Shown: positions 1 through 7,039, numbered from the stretch's first letter. The stretch: DNA of 10,675 bases from Opitutia bacterium UBA3151 (GCA_002364975.1 DEYT01000078.1:15300-25974); one strand, 5' to 3'. Numbers and translations are program-made. The notes: generated by a model not told the origin, from the sequence alone.

Positions 1-50
1 CTCGTAAAACTCGAAAAGACGACATTCCCGCTGAGGTAAGAAAATTATAA
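1..50 (+). CDS. Possible 3' end of an unidentified plus-strand gene (partial)
   Basis: Reading plus-strand triplets from base 3 gives 15 codons, RKTRKDDIPAEVRKL, then TAA at 48-50. The frame is open to the window edge, so this could be the last residues of a gene that starts outside. The tail is charged and helix-like, as many real C-termini are. It stops 7 bases before the stop codon of the convergent gene at 58-594, a natural place for a gene to end. Fifteen codons are too few to name a family, and an open frame of this length can occur by chance. Confidence 0.3.
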   Translation, partial: RKTRKDDIPAEVRKL

Positions 51-57
51 AAGCTTT

Positions 58-594
58 CTAGAAGCCTTTCCCTCTCAGGGCTGCATCCAATTGCTTTTGA
101 AATTCCACCACATCTTCGTCCGAAGGCTTGTATCCTTCGTCACCTCCGGATAAACCAAGCCTTCCGAATTGGTCTAAAGTCCATTGTTTATGATTTCCGT
201 CAGAAAAGATAACTGAACCACTTGCCATTGCTCCCGGTGGTGTCACCGGGTCTACTTCGACCGAAACTCCTCCATCTTTTGGGTTGAGTTCATCAGTTGC
301 ACTAGGAGTTTCCGCATTATTTTCGGATACTTCCTTTGGTTTTTCCTCCTCTTTATCGGCAAGGGTTAGATTCAGATCATCAACCAGAAAACGAACATCG
401 ATGTAGGTCATGACCAGACCAAAGTCAGTGCTTATCTTTTTTTGCACATCCGACAAGCCCATTCCCTCAGCAACCCATCGAGCTATTTCTCTCTTCTGCT
501 CTGGATTAGGTTCGGTCATAGGAGTGTCTGAGACTACTTCTTCATCTGCATCGCTGGACGCATCTTTTGAATCTGAAAAATCACTAATGATCAT
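58..594 (-). CDS. Conserved-looking protein of unknown function downstream of dnaA
   Basis: 178 residues; I cannot assign a function. There are three visible parts. Residues 1-30 are acidic and Ser/Asp-rich, likely disordered. Residues 31-77 are a compact, mostly helical segment (EIARWVAEGMGLSDVQKKI, then MTYIDVRFLVDDL) whose spacing resembles a helix-turn-helix. After an acidic linker (about 78-122) comes a short beta-like C-terminal segment (GSVIFSDG, then WTLDQFGRLGL, 126-148). It has no signal peptide or membrane segment, so it is probably cytoplasmic. The two ordered blocks look conserved; from memory, similar proteins occur in verrucomicrobial genomes, but I could not check this. It lies 69 bases downstream of dnaA on the same strand and could be co-transcribed. 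A weak promoter is possible in the gap (TTGTCA at 632-627, TTAAAT at 610-605, minus strand). The start at 594 lacks a ribosome binding site; Met26 (ATG at 519-517) just before the ordered part is the main alternative. Confidence 0.8.
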   Translation of the reverse strand: MIISDFSDSKDASSDADEEVVSDTPMTEPNPEQKREIARWVAEGMGLSDVQKKISTDFGLVMTYIDVRFLVDDLNLTLADKEEEKPKEVSENNAETPSATDELNPKDGGVSVEVDPVTPPGAMASGSVIFSDGNHKQWTLDQFGRLGLSGGDEGYKPSDEDVVEFQKQLDAALRGKGF

Positions 595-663
595 GCTTGC
601 TAATATTTAAGCAAAAGAAACAACTTTGACAAGGTGGTAAAACCAATAAGTAGAAAACAACTC

Positions 664-2052
664 TTATTCCATGGATTGCGAAAGCTGTTCGTTTAAGAAT
701 TCTACAGAATGTTTAATGGAGGTATCTTGATCCATCATATTTTCAACGGTTTTACAGGCATGAATTACAGTTCCGTGATCCCTTCCTCCGAAAGCTCCGC
801 CGATTTCCTGCAAAGAGTGTTCGGTTAGTATGCGGGATAGATACATCGCAACTTGCCGAGGAAATGCAATATTAGCGGGTCGTCGGCGCGACAACATGTC
901 AGCCATTCTAAGATGATAATAATCCACTACTTTCTTTTGGATGGTTTCAATCGTAATCCTGCTTAAATTTTCCTCCCTTAGAATATCACGGAGTAATCTT
1001 TGTACGGTTTCAAGATCTGCTTTTTTCCGGGTCAGTCCAACATAGCCGGCGACTCGGGTCAGTGCACCTTCCATCCGTCGAACATTTCTGGAGATATTCT
1101 TCGCCAAAAACTCAATGATTTCAGGTTCAACCGAAATTCCCATTGCATCCGCTTTTTTGGAAAGAATCGCCACCCTAGTTTCAAGGTCAGGGGCTTGAAT
1201 GTCTGCGACCAGACCCCATTGGAAACGGGAAAGTAATCGACTTTCAATTTTATCAATTTCTCCAGCAGGTCTGTCACTGGTTAATAGAATTTGGCGTTGA
1301 GCTTCGTAAATTTCGTTAAAAGTATGAAAAAATTCCTCTTGAATTCTTTCTTTGCCTGCTAAGAATTGAATGTCATCAATTAAAAGATAATCAACACTCC
1401 GGTAGCGTGAGCGGAATTTAGTTAAGGTATTTTCTTGTATAGCCCGGATAAATTCATTGGTAAACTTTTCGCATGAAACATAAGTAATTCGGCAAGCTTG
1501 GTTCCGATTCAGTGCCTGATGGGCGACTGCATGCATTAAGTGGGTTTTCCCCAGTCCGGTTTCCCCATAAATAAACAAGGGGTTGTATGCATGTGCAGGG
1601 GCATTTGAAACTGCAACGCAGGCTGCATGTGCCAGTTCACTCCCTCCACCCACAATAAAGTTGGAAAAAGTATTTTTCGGATTAATCCCCAAGGATCTTC
1701 CCTTAAGAGCCGGGCCGGTCAAACGCGATGAGGAGGTTTTGGTAGCTTTACTTTTATTGCGGTTGTTGATATCAAGCTCATGATTCCCTTCTACGATGTC
1801 TCCTAATAATTCAACCGTAAATGGATGACCTACAAGCCGATCCGCTTCTTGCCTAATAACATCTAAATAATTATCACGGATCCATATTGCAGAAAATTCA
1901 TTGGGTGTAATCAGTTCACAACCATCTTCGTCTAAATGTCCAACTCTCATATTATCGAACCAAACCCGAAAAGTATCAGCAGGAATAACCTCGAGTAGTT
2001 GTTCTCTTAAGGAACTCCAGAAAGTGTCAGGGGTAGAAACAGGGGATGACAT
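664..2052 (-). CDS. dnaA: Chromosomal replication initiator protein DnaA
   Basis: DnaA is the AAA+ ATPase that binds 9-base DnaA boxes and melts the chromosomal origin. At 462 residues it has the usual length and all four domains. Domain I is residues 1-85 (FWSSLREQLLEVIPADTFRVW is the typical start). A short polar linker follows (about 90-120). The AAA+ domain has Walker A GETGLGKT at 163-170, Walker B LLIDD at 223-227, sensor 1 LLTSD at 256-260, the box VII segment SRLLSRF with a probable arginine finger at R276, and sensor 2 NVRRMEGAL around R325. The DNA-binding domain IV has RRPANIAFPRQVAMYLSR from 390 and the DnaA signature GGRDHGTVIHACKTV at 422-436. Nothing is missing. The ATG start has no Shine-Dalgarno. 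A perfect DnaA box lies 14 bases upstream (2066-2074), consistent with DnaA autoregulation. dnaN and recF, frequent neighbours in other phyla, are not next to it; hprK is upstream. Confidence 0.98.
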   Translation of the reverse strand: MSSPVSTPDTFWSSLREQLLEVIPADTFRVWFDNMRVGHLDEDGCELITPNEFSAIWIRDNYLDVIRQEADRLVGHPFTVELLGDIVEGNHELDINNRNKSKATKTSSSRLTGPALKGRSLGINPKNTFSNFIVGGGSELAHAACVAVSNAPAHAYNPLFIYGETGLGKTHLMHAVAHQALNRNQACRITYVSCEKFTNEFIRAIQENTLTKFRSRYRSVDYLLIDDIQFLAGKERIQEEFFHTFNEIYEAQRQILLTSDRPAGEIDKIESRLLSRFQWGLVADIQAPDLETRVAILSKKADAMGISVEPEIIEFLAKNISRNVRRMEGALTRVAGYVGLTRKKADLETVQRLLRDILREENLSRITIETIQKKVVDYYHLRMADMLSRRRPANIAFPRQVAMYLSRILTEHSLQEIGGAFGGRDHGTVIHACKTVENMMDQDTSIKHSVEFLNEQLSQSME

Positions 2053-2065
2053 AAGAAATCAGAAT

Positions 2066-2074
2066 TTATTCACA
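2066..2074 (+). promoter_or_regulatory. DnaA box (TTATTCACA), dnaA-proximal
   Basis: This is an exact match to the DnaA-box consensus TTATNCACA. It lies 13 bases before the dnaA start codon, inside the probable 5' leader or promoter, where DnaA binding would repress its own gene. Confidence 0.7.
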
Positions 2075-2190
2075 GCAAGTCGAAGTGATTTGTAAGTCTT
2101 TTAGAGAAAGGCATTTCCGAGTCTGAAGGTGGGTGATAGTGAAATTAATGAGTACAATCGCAGGAGAAGGGCTATAATTGCATAAGTGAT

Positions 2191-2199
2191 TTATATACA
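2191..2199 (+). promoter_or_regulatory. Weak DnaA box (TTATATACA)
   Basis: One mismatch to TTATNCACA (T for C at position 6), in the most AT-rich part of the gene-free region and in the same orientation as the two perfect boxes. In DNA this AT-rich such a match could be chance. Confidence 0.3.
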
Positions 2200-2337
2200 G
2201 TATATTGCATTTTGAATGAAAAAGTATTGGTGGGGTATTGGTTAAAAGCTGATACTAAATTGAAAAGATAGTTTAGAAGAAGAAATCCAATGAAACCAAG
2301 AAAAAAATTTCGATAAAAGCGGAAACTTTCTCACAAG

Positions 2338-2346
2338 TTATTCACA
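2338..2346 (+). promoter_or_regulatory. DnaA box (TTATTCACA), hprK-proximal, next to a half-like copy
   Basis: This is a second exact TTATNCACA match. Just upstream is TTTCTCACA (2327-2335), two mismatches from the consensus. The sequence TCACAAG occurs at 2331-2337 and again at 2342-2348, 11 bases apart, so the two sites would face the same side of the helix. Tandem strong and weak boxes at one helical turn favour cooperative DnaA binding. Confidence 0.65.
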
Positions 2347-2454
2347 AGCTTGAGTCCATAAGTTTTTAGTGCTTTTTTGCTTGCACAATTCGATAATTTC
2401 CAACATCGACACAGCTATTTGATAATTCGGTACTTAGAAAAATCTTTTCGAAAT

Positions 2455-2491
2455 AAAAAAATGATTTGAATCATCACTTATTCATTTTTTT
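2455..2491 (-). terminator. AT-rich hairpin with T-run at the end of hprK
   Basis: A ten-base inverted repeat, AAAAAAATGA at 2455-2464 and TCATTTTTTT at 2482-2491, flanks a second small palindrome ATGATT-TG-AATCAT (2461-2474). Read on the minus strand it gives a short stem followed by a run of seven T, spanning the hprK stop codon. This is the arrangement of a Rho-independent terminator, although the stem is poor in GC and would be weak. It would separate the lpt-hprK transcript from the dnaA control region. Confidence 0.4.
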
Positions 2492-3439
2492 TAAAAGTTT
2501 TTCGTTAAAGTCGATCGCAGAATCGTAACTAAATTGTCGAGCTGCTTGGACCATAGCCGCAACCTCAACTAGCCGGGCCATATCCCGTCCTACTCGAACT
2601 GGAATTTCCATGTGAGGAACTGGAGCGCCTAAAATATCGAAGAATTTTCGTTCCAAGCCAGTTCTTTCCAACTCATTTTCGCTGGACTCTTCAAGCAAGG
2701 TTACCACCAGATCTATTTTATTTTCTAGCCTTACAAAACGAATACCAAATAACTTCTCCACATTAATGATACCTATTCCTCGGCACTCCATAAAACCTCG
2801 ATTTAATTCATCGCAAAAACCAACGGGGGTGTGGTCACTCAGTAGCTTAATTTTCACAACGTCATCCGCGACCAGACTATGTCCTCTTTCAATTAAAGCT
2901 AAAGCTGCCTCACTCTTACCCGCCCCACTCCCTCCCCGGATTAAGGTACCAATACCCCGAATCTCGAGCAAAGTACCGTGTAGAGATGAGCGTGGTGCAA
3001 AACGCTCTTCTAGTAACACGGTGACCTCTGTAGTAAATGCCTTAGAACTCAGCGAAGTTCGAAAGAGTGGTACTCCGTGCTCCTCTAAAACTTCAATCAT
3101 TTCTTGGGTGGGGGCTAAATTGCGGGTTACCACTACGCAGGGAATCTTTTTTCCCGCCATTGTAGAGATTACATTTTTCCTTTGCACTTTGGATTGTTCT
3201 CGAAAAAAACCCATTTCCCCTGCCCCAAAAAGCTGTATTCTTTTGTGGGCAAAATACTTGAAATAACCTGTTACTGCTAGAGCCGGTCGATTTACACTCC
3301 TCTCCCGGATCGTACTTCGGGATAGAGATTTTTTCGTGGTTACTAATCGAAGTTGAAGCTGTTCACCATAGTCTTCAAAAAATTCTCGAACTGCAATGCT
3401 CTCGACCGAGTAAGGAATATTGTATTGGACACTTTTCAT
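2474..3439 (-). CDS. hprK: HPr kinase/phosphorylase
   Basis: HprK phosphorylates and dephosphorylates a serine of HPr, the phosphocarrier of the PTS, and so links carbon or nitrogen state to regulation. The 321 residues match the family's usual size. The N-terminal domain (1-145) is variable. The catalytic domain carries SSLHGTLLEI with the conserved His at 154, the P-loop GGSGAGKSE at 169-177, RGHSLVADDVV at 186-195 with the paired Asp 192-193, and the family signature MECRGIGIINV at 217-227. Near the C-terminus the usual PGRN and AAMNxRxK are replaced by VGRD (283-286) and AAMVQAARQF (294-303). The first three motifs argue for an active kinase; the changed tail may alter the phosphorylase reaction or oligomer contacts. 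The ATG start is 18 bases after lptB, so it is probably the last gene of the lpt operon. Proteobacteria place rpoN, hpf and ptsN after lptB, a comparable link between LPS export and PTS control. No HPr gene is in the window. Confidence 0.93.
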   Translation of the reverse strand: MKSVQYNIPYSVESIAVREFFEDYGEQLQLRLVTTKKSLSRSTIRERSVNRPALAVTGYFKYFAHKRIQLFGAGEMGFFREQSKVQRKNVISTMAGKKIPCVVVTRNLAPTQEMIEVLEEHGVPLFRTSLSSKAFTTEVTVLLEERFAPRSSLHGTLLEIRGIGTLIRGGSGAGKSEAALALIERGHSLVADDVVKIKLLSDHTPVGFCDELNRGFMECRGIGIINVEKLFGIRFVRLENKIDLVVTLLEESSENELERTGLERKFFDILGAPVPHMEIPVRVGRDMARLVEVAAMVQAARQFSYDSAIDFNEKLLKKMNK

Positions 3440-3457
3440 AGTAGGGTAAATTTAAAT

Positions 3458-4195
3458 TCAGGCGACGAAATCTTGCCCAAGATATTTGGTACGGGTTTGC
3501 TCATCATTAAGTAAAAACTCAGAATCTCCGTGAGCCAAAACCTTTCCATCATAGAGTAAATAGGCACGGTCTACTATTTTTAGGGTTTCTCTCACATTAT
3601 GATCAGTAATAAAAACTCCAATTCCCTTCTCTTTCAAAGAAATAATCATATTCATTACTTCACTTACACTAATGGGATCCACCCCGCCGAAAGGTTCATC
3701 AAGCAGAAGAAAGCTTGGGTTTAGTACAAGTGCTCGGGTAATCTCCAGTCTCCTACGCTCCCCTCCGCTTAAGGTGAAAGCCTTTTGTTTGGCAAGATGA
3801 GAAAGGTTTAATTCATCCATGCGGTGTTCGACTACTTGATCCTCTTCCTTTTTTTCCAGTTTTAGAGACTGGGCAATAGCCCGAATATTTTCCTCCACCG
3901 TAAGTTTTCGAAATACGGAGGATTCTTGAGGTAAATAAACCAGTCCTTCCCGCGCTCGTCGATAAGCAGGTAGAGAGGTAATATCTCTGCCATTCAACTC
4001 TACCCTACCATTACTGGGTCTGGTAAATCCGGTAACCATGGAAAAGGTTGTAGTCTTTCCTGCCCCATTGGGACCCAGTAAACCAACCACTTCTCCACCC
4101 GATAGGTTCAAATCGACTCCCTTTACCACTAACCTGGCTCCGTATCGTTTACAGACAGCACGGACTTGGAGTATATTTTTGGGTTCTGAATTCAA
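3458..4195 (-). CDS. lptB: Lipopolysaccharide export ABC transporter ATP-binding protein LptB
   Basis: LptB is the cytoplasmic ATPase that powers LptFG to pull LPS from the inner membrane to the Lpt bridge. At 245 residues it has the normal length. Walker A GPNGAGKT is at 41-48, the Q-loop at Q90 within LPQESSVFRKLTVEENI (a pattern that distinguishes LptB from generic ABC ATPases), the signature LSGGERRR at 142-149, Walker B FLLLDEPFGGVDP at 162-174 and the switch His at H199. All catalytic residues are present. The start is TTG at 4195-4193: an in-frame TAA lies two codons upstream (4204-4202), and no ATG or GTG follows until well inside the domain, so TTG is close to forced. It lies 15 bases after the LptC/LptA-like gene and 18 bases before hprK. 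The partner permeases LptF and LptG are not in the window. Confidence 0.96.
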   Translation of the reverse strand: MNSEPKNILQVRAVCKRYGARLVVKGVDLNLSGGEVVGLLGPNGAGKTTTFSMVTGFTRPSNGRVELNGRDITSLPAYRRAREGLVYLPQESSVFRKLTVEENIRAIAQSLKLEKKEEDQVVEHRMDELNLSHLAKQKAFTLSGGERRRLEITRALVLNPSFLLLDEPFGGVDPISVSEVMNMIISLKEKGIGVFITDHNVRETLKIVDRAYLLYDGKVLAHGDSEFLLNDEQTRTKYLGQDFVA

Positions 4196-4210
4196 AGCTT
4201 TTTAGGGTGA

Positions 4211-5164
4211 CTAATTTGGAAACCCAAAATTAGGAATTTCAGGTAATTGCAAACTGGGCCGATTACCTTCAACCCCTACGACTTTCGCCCTTCTTGTCCC
4301 TTTTTCGAGAATAATTTCATCTCCTTTGGCGATCCCATAATCTTGATCCTCAACCCGGGCATTTCCTTGGAGAATGGCTTCTCCTTTTGTGGTATCTATC
4401 CTTAATTCATCTGCAAAAGAGGATCGACTCTTCTGAATCATGTTAACCTTTCCTCTCGCATGGATCTTTGAAATTTTTCCCAAGCTTTTCAATGGGCTGG
4501 TTTGATTTAAATCTTTATCAAAAAGGATCTCCATCCAGTCACATGATATCATCAAATCCTTTGAGCTCACCACGACACTTCTTTCAAGAAGAAACCGGTT
4601 TCGGGTCGGAGAGAGCTCTAGGACTTCAATATATTCCGCCTTGGTTGAGGTTTTAAAGCTCAGGACATCTTTTCTGACCTCTTCTTTTTTTCCGCCATCG
4701 CGTTCGTCCAACAACAGAGTTTCTTTAAACATCACTTTTCCTTTTTCTTGAAATGCAATGAGTTGTTCCCCCTTTTCAATCTTGTTTCTCCATAACCATC
4801 TTTTACCCTCTGCAGTAAACCCCTTACCCTCTACTTCGAGCATGGATTCCCCCCATGCTTTTCCAGACCCGGGCTCAAAGAGGCCCTTTTTACTTTTAGC
4901 ATTGGATTGATTAAATCCAGTCAAAGTTTTCAAAACCAGATCAAAAGCCTCATAAATCCCTTCCTCTTCAAAATTAACTTCATTGGCATGAAGTTCCCAA
5001 GCAATTCTTCCATCTTCACCAAATCCGGGCACCTTAAGGTTACGGATGCCTTCCTCGGTTTTCTGATCTGCACGGTCAAGATCATCAGCATTGGAAGAAA
5101 GAGAGAAAAAACAAAGGATAGAAATACTTAGAAGAAGATTCTTAAGCAGCAGAATTTGATTCAA
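4211..5164 (-). CDS. LptC/LptA-like periplasmic LPS transport protein (OstA-type)
   Basis: This is a secreted beta-rich protein of the LPS-export bridge. From the TTG at 5164-5162 the product is 317 residues and starts with a clean signal peptide (MNQILLLKNLLLSISILCFF, then SLSSNA before DD). The N-terminal half resembles LptC: NLKVPGFGEDGRIAWELHA and later GKGFTAEGKRWLW are typical of its strands. The C-terminal half resembles LptA/OstA repeats: RNRFLLERSVVVSSKDLMIS, then KISKIHARGKVNMIQ, ELRIDTTKGEAILQGNARV and DEIILEKGTRRAKVVG. One chain may therefore do the work of both, against about 190 residues for each E. coli protein. It lies 61 bases after msrB and 15 before lptB. The open frame reaches back to 5287, but that overlaps msrB by 62 bases and would bury the signal peptide behind a basic leader; TTG at 5206 is another option. 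The LPS role is well supported by lptB; the fusion reading is inference. Confidence 0.82.
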   Translation of the reverse strand: MNQILLLKNLLLSISILCFFSLSSNADDLDRADQKTEEGIRNLKVPGFGEDGRIAWELHANEVNFEEEGIYEAFDLVLKTLTGFNQSNAKSKKGLFEPGSGKAWGESMLEVEGKGFTAEGKRWLWRNKIEKGEQLIAFQEKGKVMFKETLLLDERDGGKKEEVRKDVLSFKTSTKAEYIEVLELSPTRNRFLLERSVVVSSKDLMISCDWMEILFDKDLNQTSPLKSLGKISKIHARGKVNMIQKSRSSFADELRIDTTKGEAILQGNARVEDQDYGIAKGDEIILEKGTRRAKVVGVEGNRPSLQLPEIPNFGFPN

Positions 5165-5225
5165 TCGGAAAGGTGAGTGGTGGGACTCTCTAAGTGGATC
5201 ATTCAAAATTACTATGCAAGATTGA

Positions 5226-5819
5226 TTAAAGTTCGGATTTATTTTCCTCTTTAGAAGTAGCCTTTGCCTCCGTCTCAAAGGGGACAAATCTTAGAATAGC
5301 ACCATTAATGCAATATCTTTTATCGGTCGGAGTATCAAATCCTTCCCCTTTAAAGACATGCCCTAAATGACCATCACAAACTGCACACCGAACTTCCGTT
5401 CGCAGGTAACCCAAATGAAAATCTTCAAAAGTATTCACATTTTTTGCATCCGCAGGGTCAAAAAAAGAAGGCCATCCGCATTTCGAGTCAAACTTGGTTT
5501 CGGAAGTAAATAATTCAGACCCGCAACCCGCACATAAATATTTCCCCCCACCTTGTTTTTTGAATTCATCGTACTCTTTCCCGAATGGTCTTTCCGTGCC
5601 TGCCTTGCGGAGGATATGAAATTGTTTTTCTGTCAGCTCCTGCTTCCACTCTTCTTCCGTTTTTTCCACCTTTTTTATACTATTCATTTTTGTTTTCAGT
5701 TTCTTCTGAGATTGCTTGGTTTCCGCATTTGCTTGATCCGCGAAAAAGCTTAACGTGAAAATCGTTGCCAATATCACCAACGCTAAGACCACGAAAATTT
5801 TGAGCATCCAAGGCTTCAT
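5226..5819 (-). CDS. msrB: Exported peptide-methionine (R)-S-oxide reductase MsrB
   Basis: MsrB repairs methionine-R-sulfoxide in oxidised proteins. The 197 residues begin with a hydrophobic segment at 5-26 and an ANA site at 30-32, so the enzyme is exported or membrane-anchored, acting in the periplasm. A Lys/Glu-rich linker (33-60) precedes the catalytic domain. The zinc site is two CxxC pairs, C96/C99 and C145/C148. CGWPSF at 114-119 supplies the probable resolving Cys, GHLGHVF (150-156) is the conserved loop, and RYCINGAILRF (168-178) holds the catalytic Cys170. All key residues are present. It is about 60 residues longer than the cytoplasmic E. coli enzyme, mostly from the export signal, linker and a charged tail. 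It sits 54 bases after pilT and 61 before the LptC/LptA-like gene; co-transcription with either is possible. The thiol donor that reduces it outside the cytoplasm is not visible here. Confidence 0.95.
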   Translation of the reverse strand: MKPWMLKIFVVLALVILATIFTLSFFADQANAETKQSQKKLKTKMNSIKKVEKTEEEWKQELTEKQFHILRKAGTERPFGKEYDEFKKQGGGKYLCAGCGSELFTSETKFDSKCGWPSFFDPADAKNVNTFEDFHLGYLRTEVRCAVCDGHLGHVFKGEGFDTPTDKRYCINGAILRFVPFETEAKATSKEENKSEL

Positions 5820-5873
5820 TCTAATAATCTTTCATTCGTTTTATTTCGAGGCAAGATCTATTCAAATCCAAAG

Positions 5874-7022
5874 TTATCCTAATCTTTCGATTAAACTAGC
5901 CTCATTGGTATAGGAAATTGCAGATTCCTTCGAAATAATTCCATGCTGGTATAGGTGAAGTAGATGTTGCTCCATTGTCATCATCCCTTCCTTCCCTTGG
6001 GTCTCCATAGTTGAATAAACTTGTTGCCAATTTCCGGAACGAATCAGGTTTCCAAGGGCAGGAAGATTTTTTAAGACCTCCATGGCTAGGATTCTTCCAT
6101 TTCCATCTGCTCTCGGAACCAGTTTTTGACTCAATACGAAGGACAAACTAAATGAAAGTTGTAAGCACAAACTCTTCGTTTGATCAGAAGAAAACATGTC
6201 TACAATCCGGCTTAAAGCACCTTTAGCATCTCGGGTGTGAAGGGTAGAAAAAACCAAGTGACCTGTCTCTGCTGCACTTAATGCAAGAGATGCGGTTTCA
6301 GTATCCCTTATTTCACCAACAAATATAATATCTGGATTCTCCCGCAAAGCACTCCGTAGGCCCTCGGCAAAGGTTGGAACATCCTGCCCTATTTGCCTTT
6401 GAGAAACCATTGAGCTTTCACTTTTAAATAAAAATTCGACCGGGTCTTCCAAGGTGATTATTCGGGTCTTTCGGTATAAATTGATATGATTAATAAGGGA
6501 GGAAATGGTGGTGGACTTTCCACTCCCCGTAACTCCAGTCACTAATACTAAACCCCTTTTTAAAGTGGTGATATCCTGCCATATTTTTTCCGAAGGTAGC
6601 CCAACCTCTTGAATCGAAGGAATATCTGATGCCAAGACCCGCATTACAAAAGCGAGTCCATCCCGGTCCTTAAAAATATTAAGCCTAAAATTTATGCCTT
6701 GAGCTTCCCATTCGAATGCGGTGTCTAAATCTTTCGGATTTTCTTTATCTAAGACGATTTCTAAATGTTTCTCACTTAATAAAATTCCTAGCATATAGTC
6801 AATCGTGGCAGCGGTAACACCGGTCCCTTCAGGCAAAGGAGTGAGGTCATCATCAATTCGAAAACTTATCGGTCTGCCATTTTTAACATGTAAATCCGAT
6901 ATACGAGAAAGATTCCCTCGCTTGTATGCGGGATCAATGAAATAGTTCAGTAACTGAGTGAAACTCAAGGTGGACTGACCGACTTGATAAATCGGGTGAT
7001 CGATATCATAACTTTCTGACAT
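5874..7022 (-). CDS. pilT: PilT/PilU-type twitching motility ATPase
   Basis: This is a hexameric cytoplasmic ATPase of the type IV pilus retraction family. The 382 residues are close to PilT/PilU length. The N-terminal PAS-like domain (about 20-125) includes SDLHVKNGRPISFRID. The ATPase core has Walker A GVTGSGKS at 163-170, the Asp box IITLEDPVEF at 188-197, Walker B DIIFVGEIRD at 231-240 and the His box GHLVFSTLHT at 254-263. The C-terminal stretch carries NLIRSGNWQQVYSTM (325-339) and GMMTMEQHL, the PilT-type regulatory region. All motifs are intact. PilT and PilU cannot be told apart safely from one sequence. No pilin, pilB or pilC is next to it. The ATG start has a weak AAGG about 15 bases upstream, and an inverted repeat lies in the leader or promoter (7040-7065). 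It is divergent from the gene at 7159. Confidence 0.93.
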   Translation of the reverse strand: MSESYDIDHPIYQVGQSTLSFTQLLNYFIDPAYKRGNLSRISDLHVKNGRPISFRIDDDLTPLPEGTGVTAATIDYMLGILLSEKHLEIVLDKENPKDLDTAFEWEAQGINFRLNIFKDRDGLAFVMRVLASDIPSIQEVGLPSEKIWQDITTLKRGLVLVTGVTGSGKSTTISSLINHINLYRKTRIITLEDPVEFLFKSESSMVSQRQIGQDVPTFAEGLRSALRENPDIIFVGEIRDTETASLALSAAETGHLVFSTLHTRDAKGALSRIVDMFSSDQTKSLCLQLSFSLSFVLSQKLVPRADGNGRILAMEVLKNLPALGNLIRSGNWQQVYSTMETQGKEGMMTMEQHLLHLYQHGIISKESAISYTNEASLIERLG

Positions 7023-7039
7023 AATTTAAAAATGACCTT

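Larger units (their letters stand above)
2053..2473. other. 421-base gene-free region upstream of dnaA; candidate origin or dnaA control region
   Basis: No credible gene lies here on either strand. The region is AT-rich, with A- and T-runs around 2171-2220 and 2300-2315, and holds two perfect TTATNCACA boxes near its ends plus one with a single mismatch (2191-2199). A box cluster beside dnaA with AT-rich DNA between is the common layout of a bacterial origin. Against it, only two boxes are perfect. Genes to the right (hprK to pilT) would run against a fork leaving this site rightwards. In four 60-base lines inside the plus-strand genes (7201-7260, 7501-7560, 8221-8340) I counted C 63 against G 51 on the plus strand, opposite to the usual excess on a rightward leading strand. 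The dnaA promoter must be here too; I could not pick one with confidence. Confidence 0.5.

Noticed and set aside
594..613. Small inverted repeat TGCTT/AAGCA at the start of the unknown gene after dnaA
   Set aside because: A five-base AT-rich stem with a 10-base loop and no T-run is within chance and would not end the dnaA transcript.
2173..2178. Perfect TATAAT on the plus strand upstream of dnaA
   Set aside because: It points away from dnaA towards the end of hprK, with no gene to serve and no -35 element at the right distance; in AT-rich DNA such hexamers are common.
2766..3266. Long plus-strand open frame of 166 codons inside hprK
   Set aside because: It is fully antisense to a well-supported gene, its protein is Ser/Pro/Lys-rich without any motif, and open antisense frames are expected in such DNA.
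5165..5287. N-terminal extension of the LptC/LptA-like protein beginning MSPLRRRQRLLL
   Set aside because: It overlaps msrB by 62 bases, is rich in Arg and Lys with no family character, and would hide a good signal peptide; the TTG at 5164 gives a proper exported protein.
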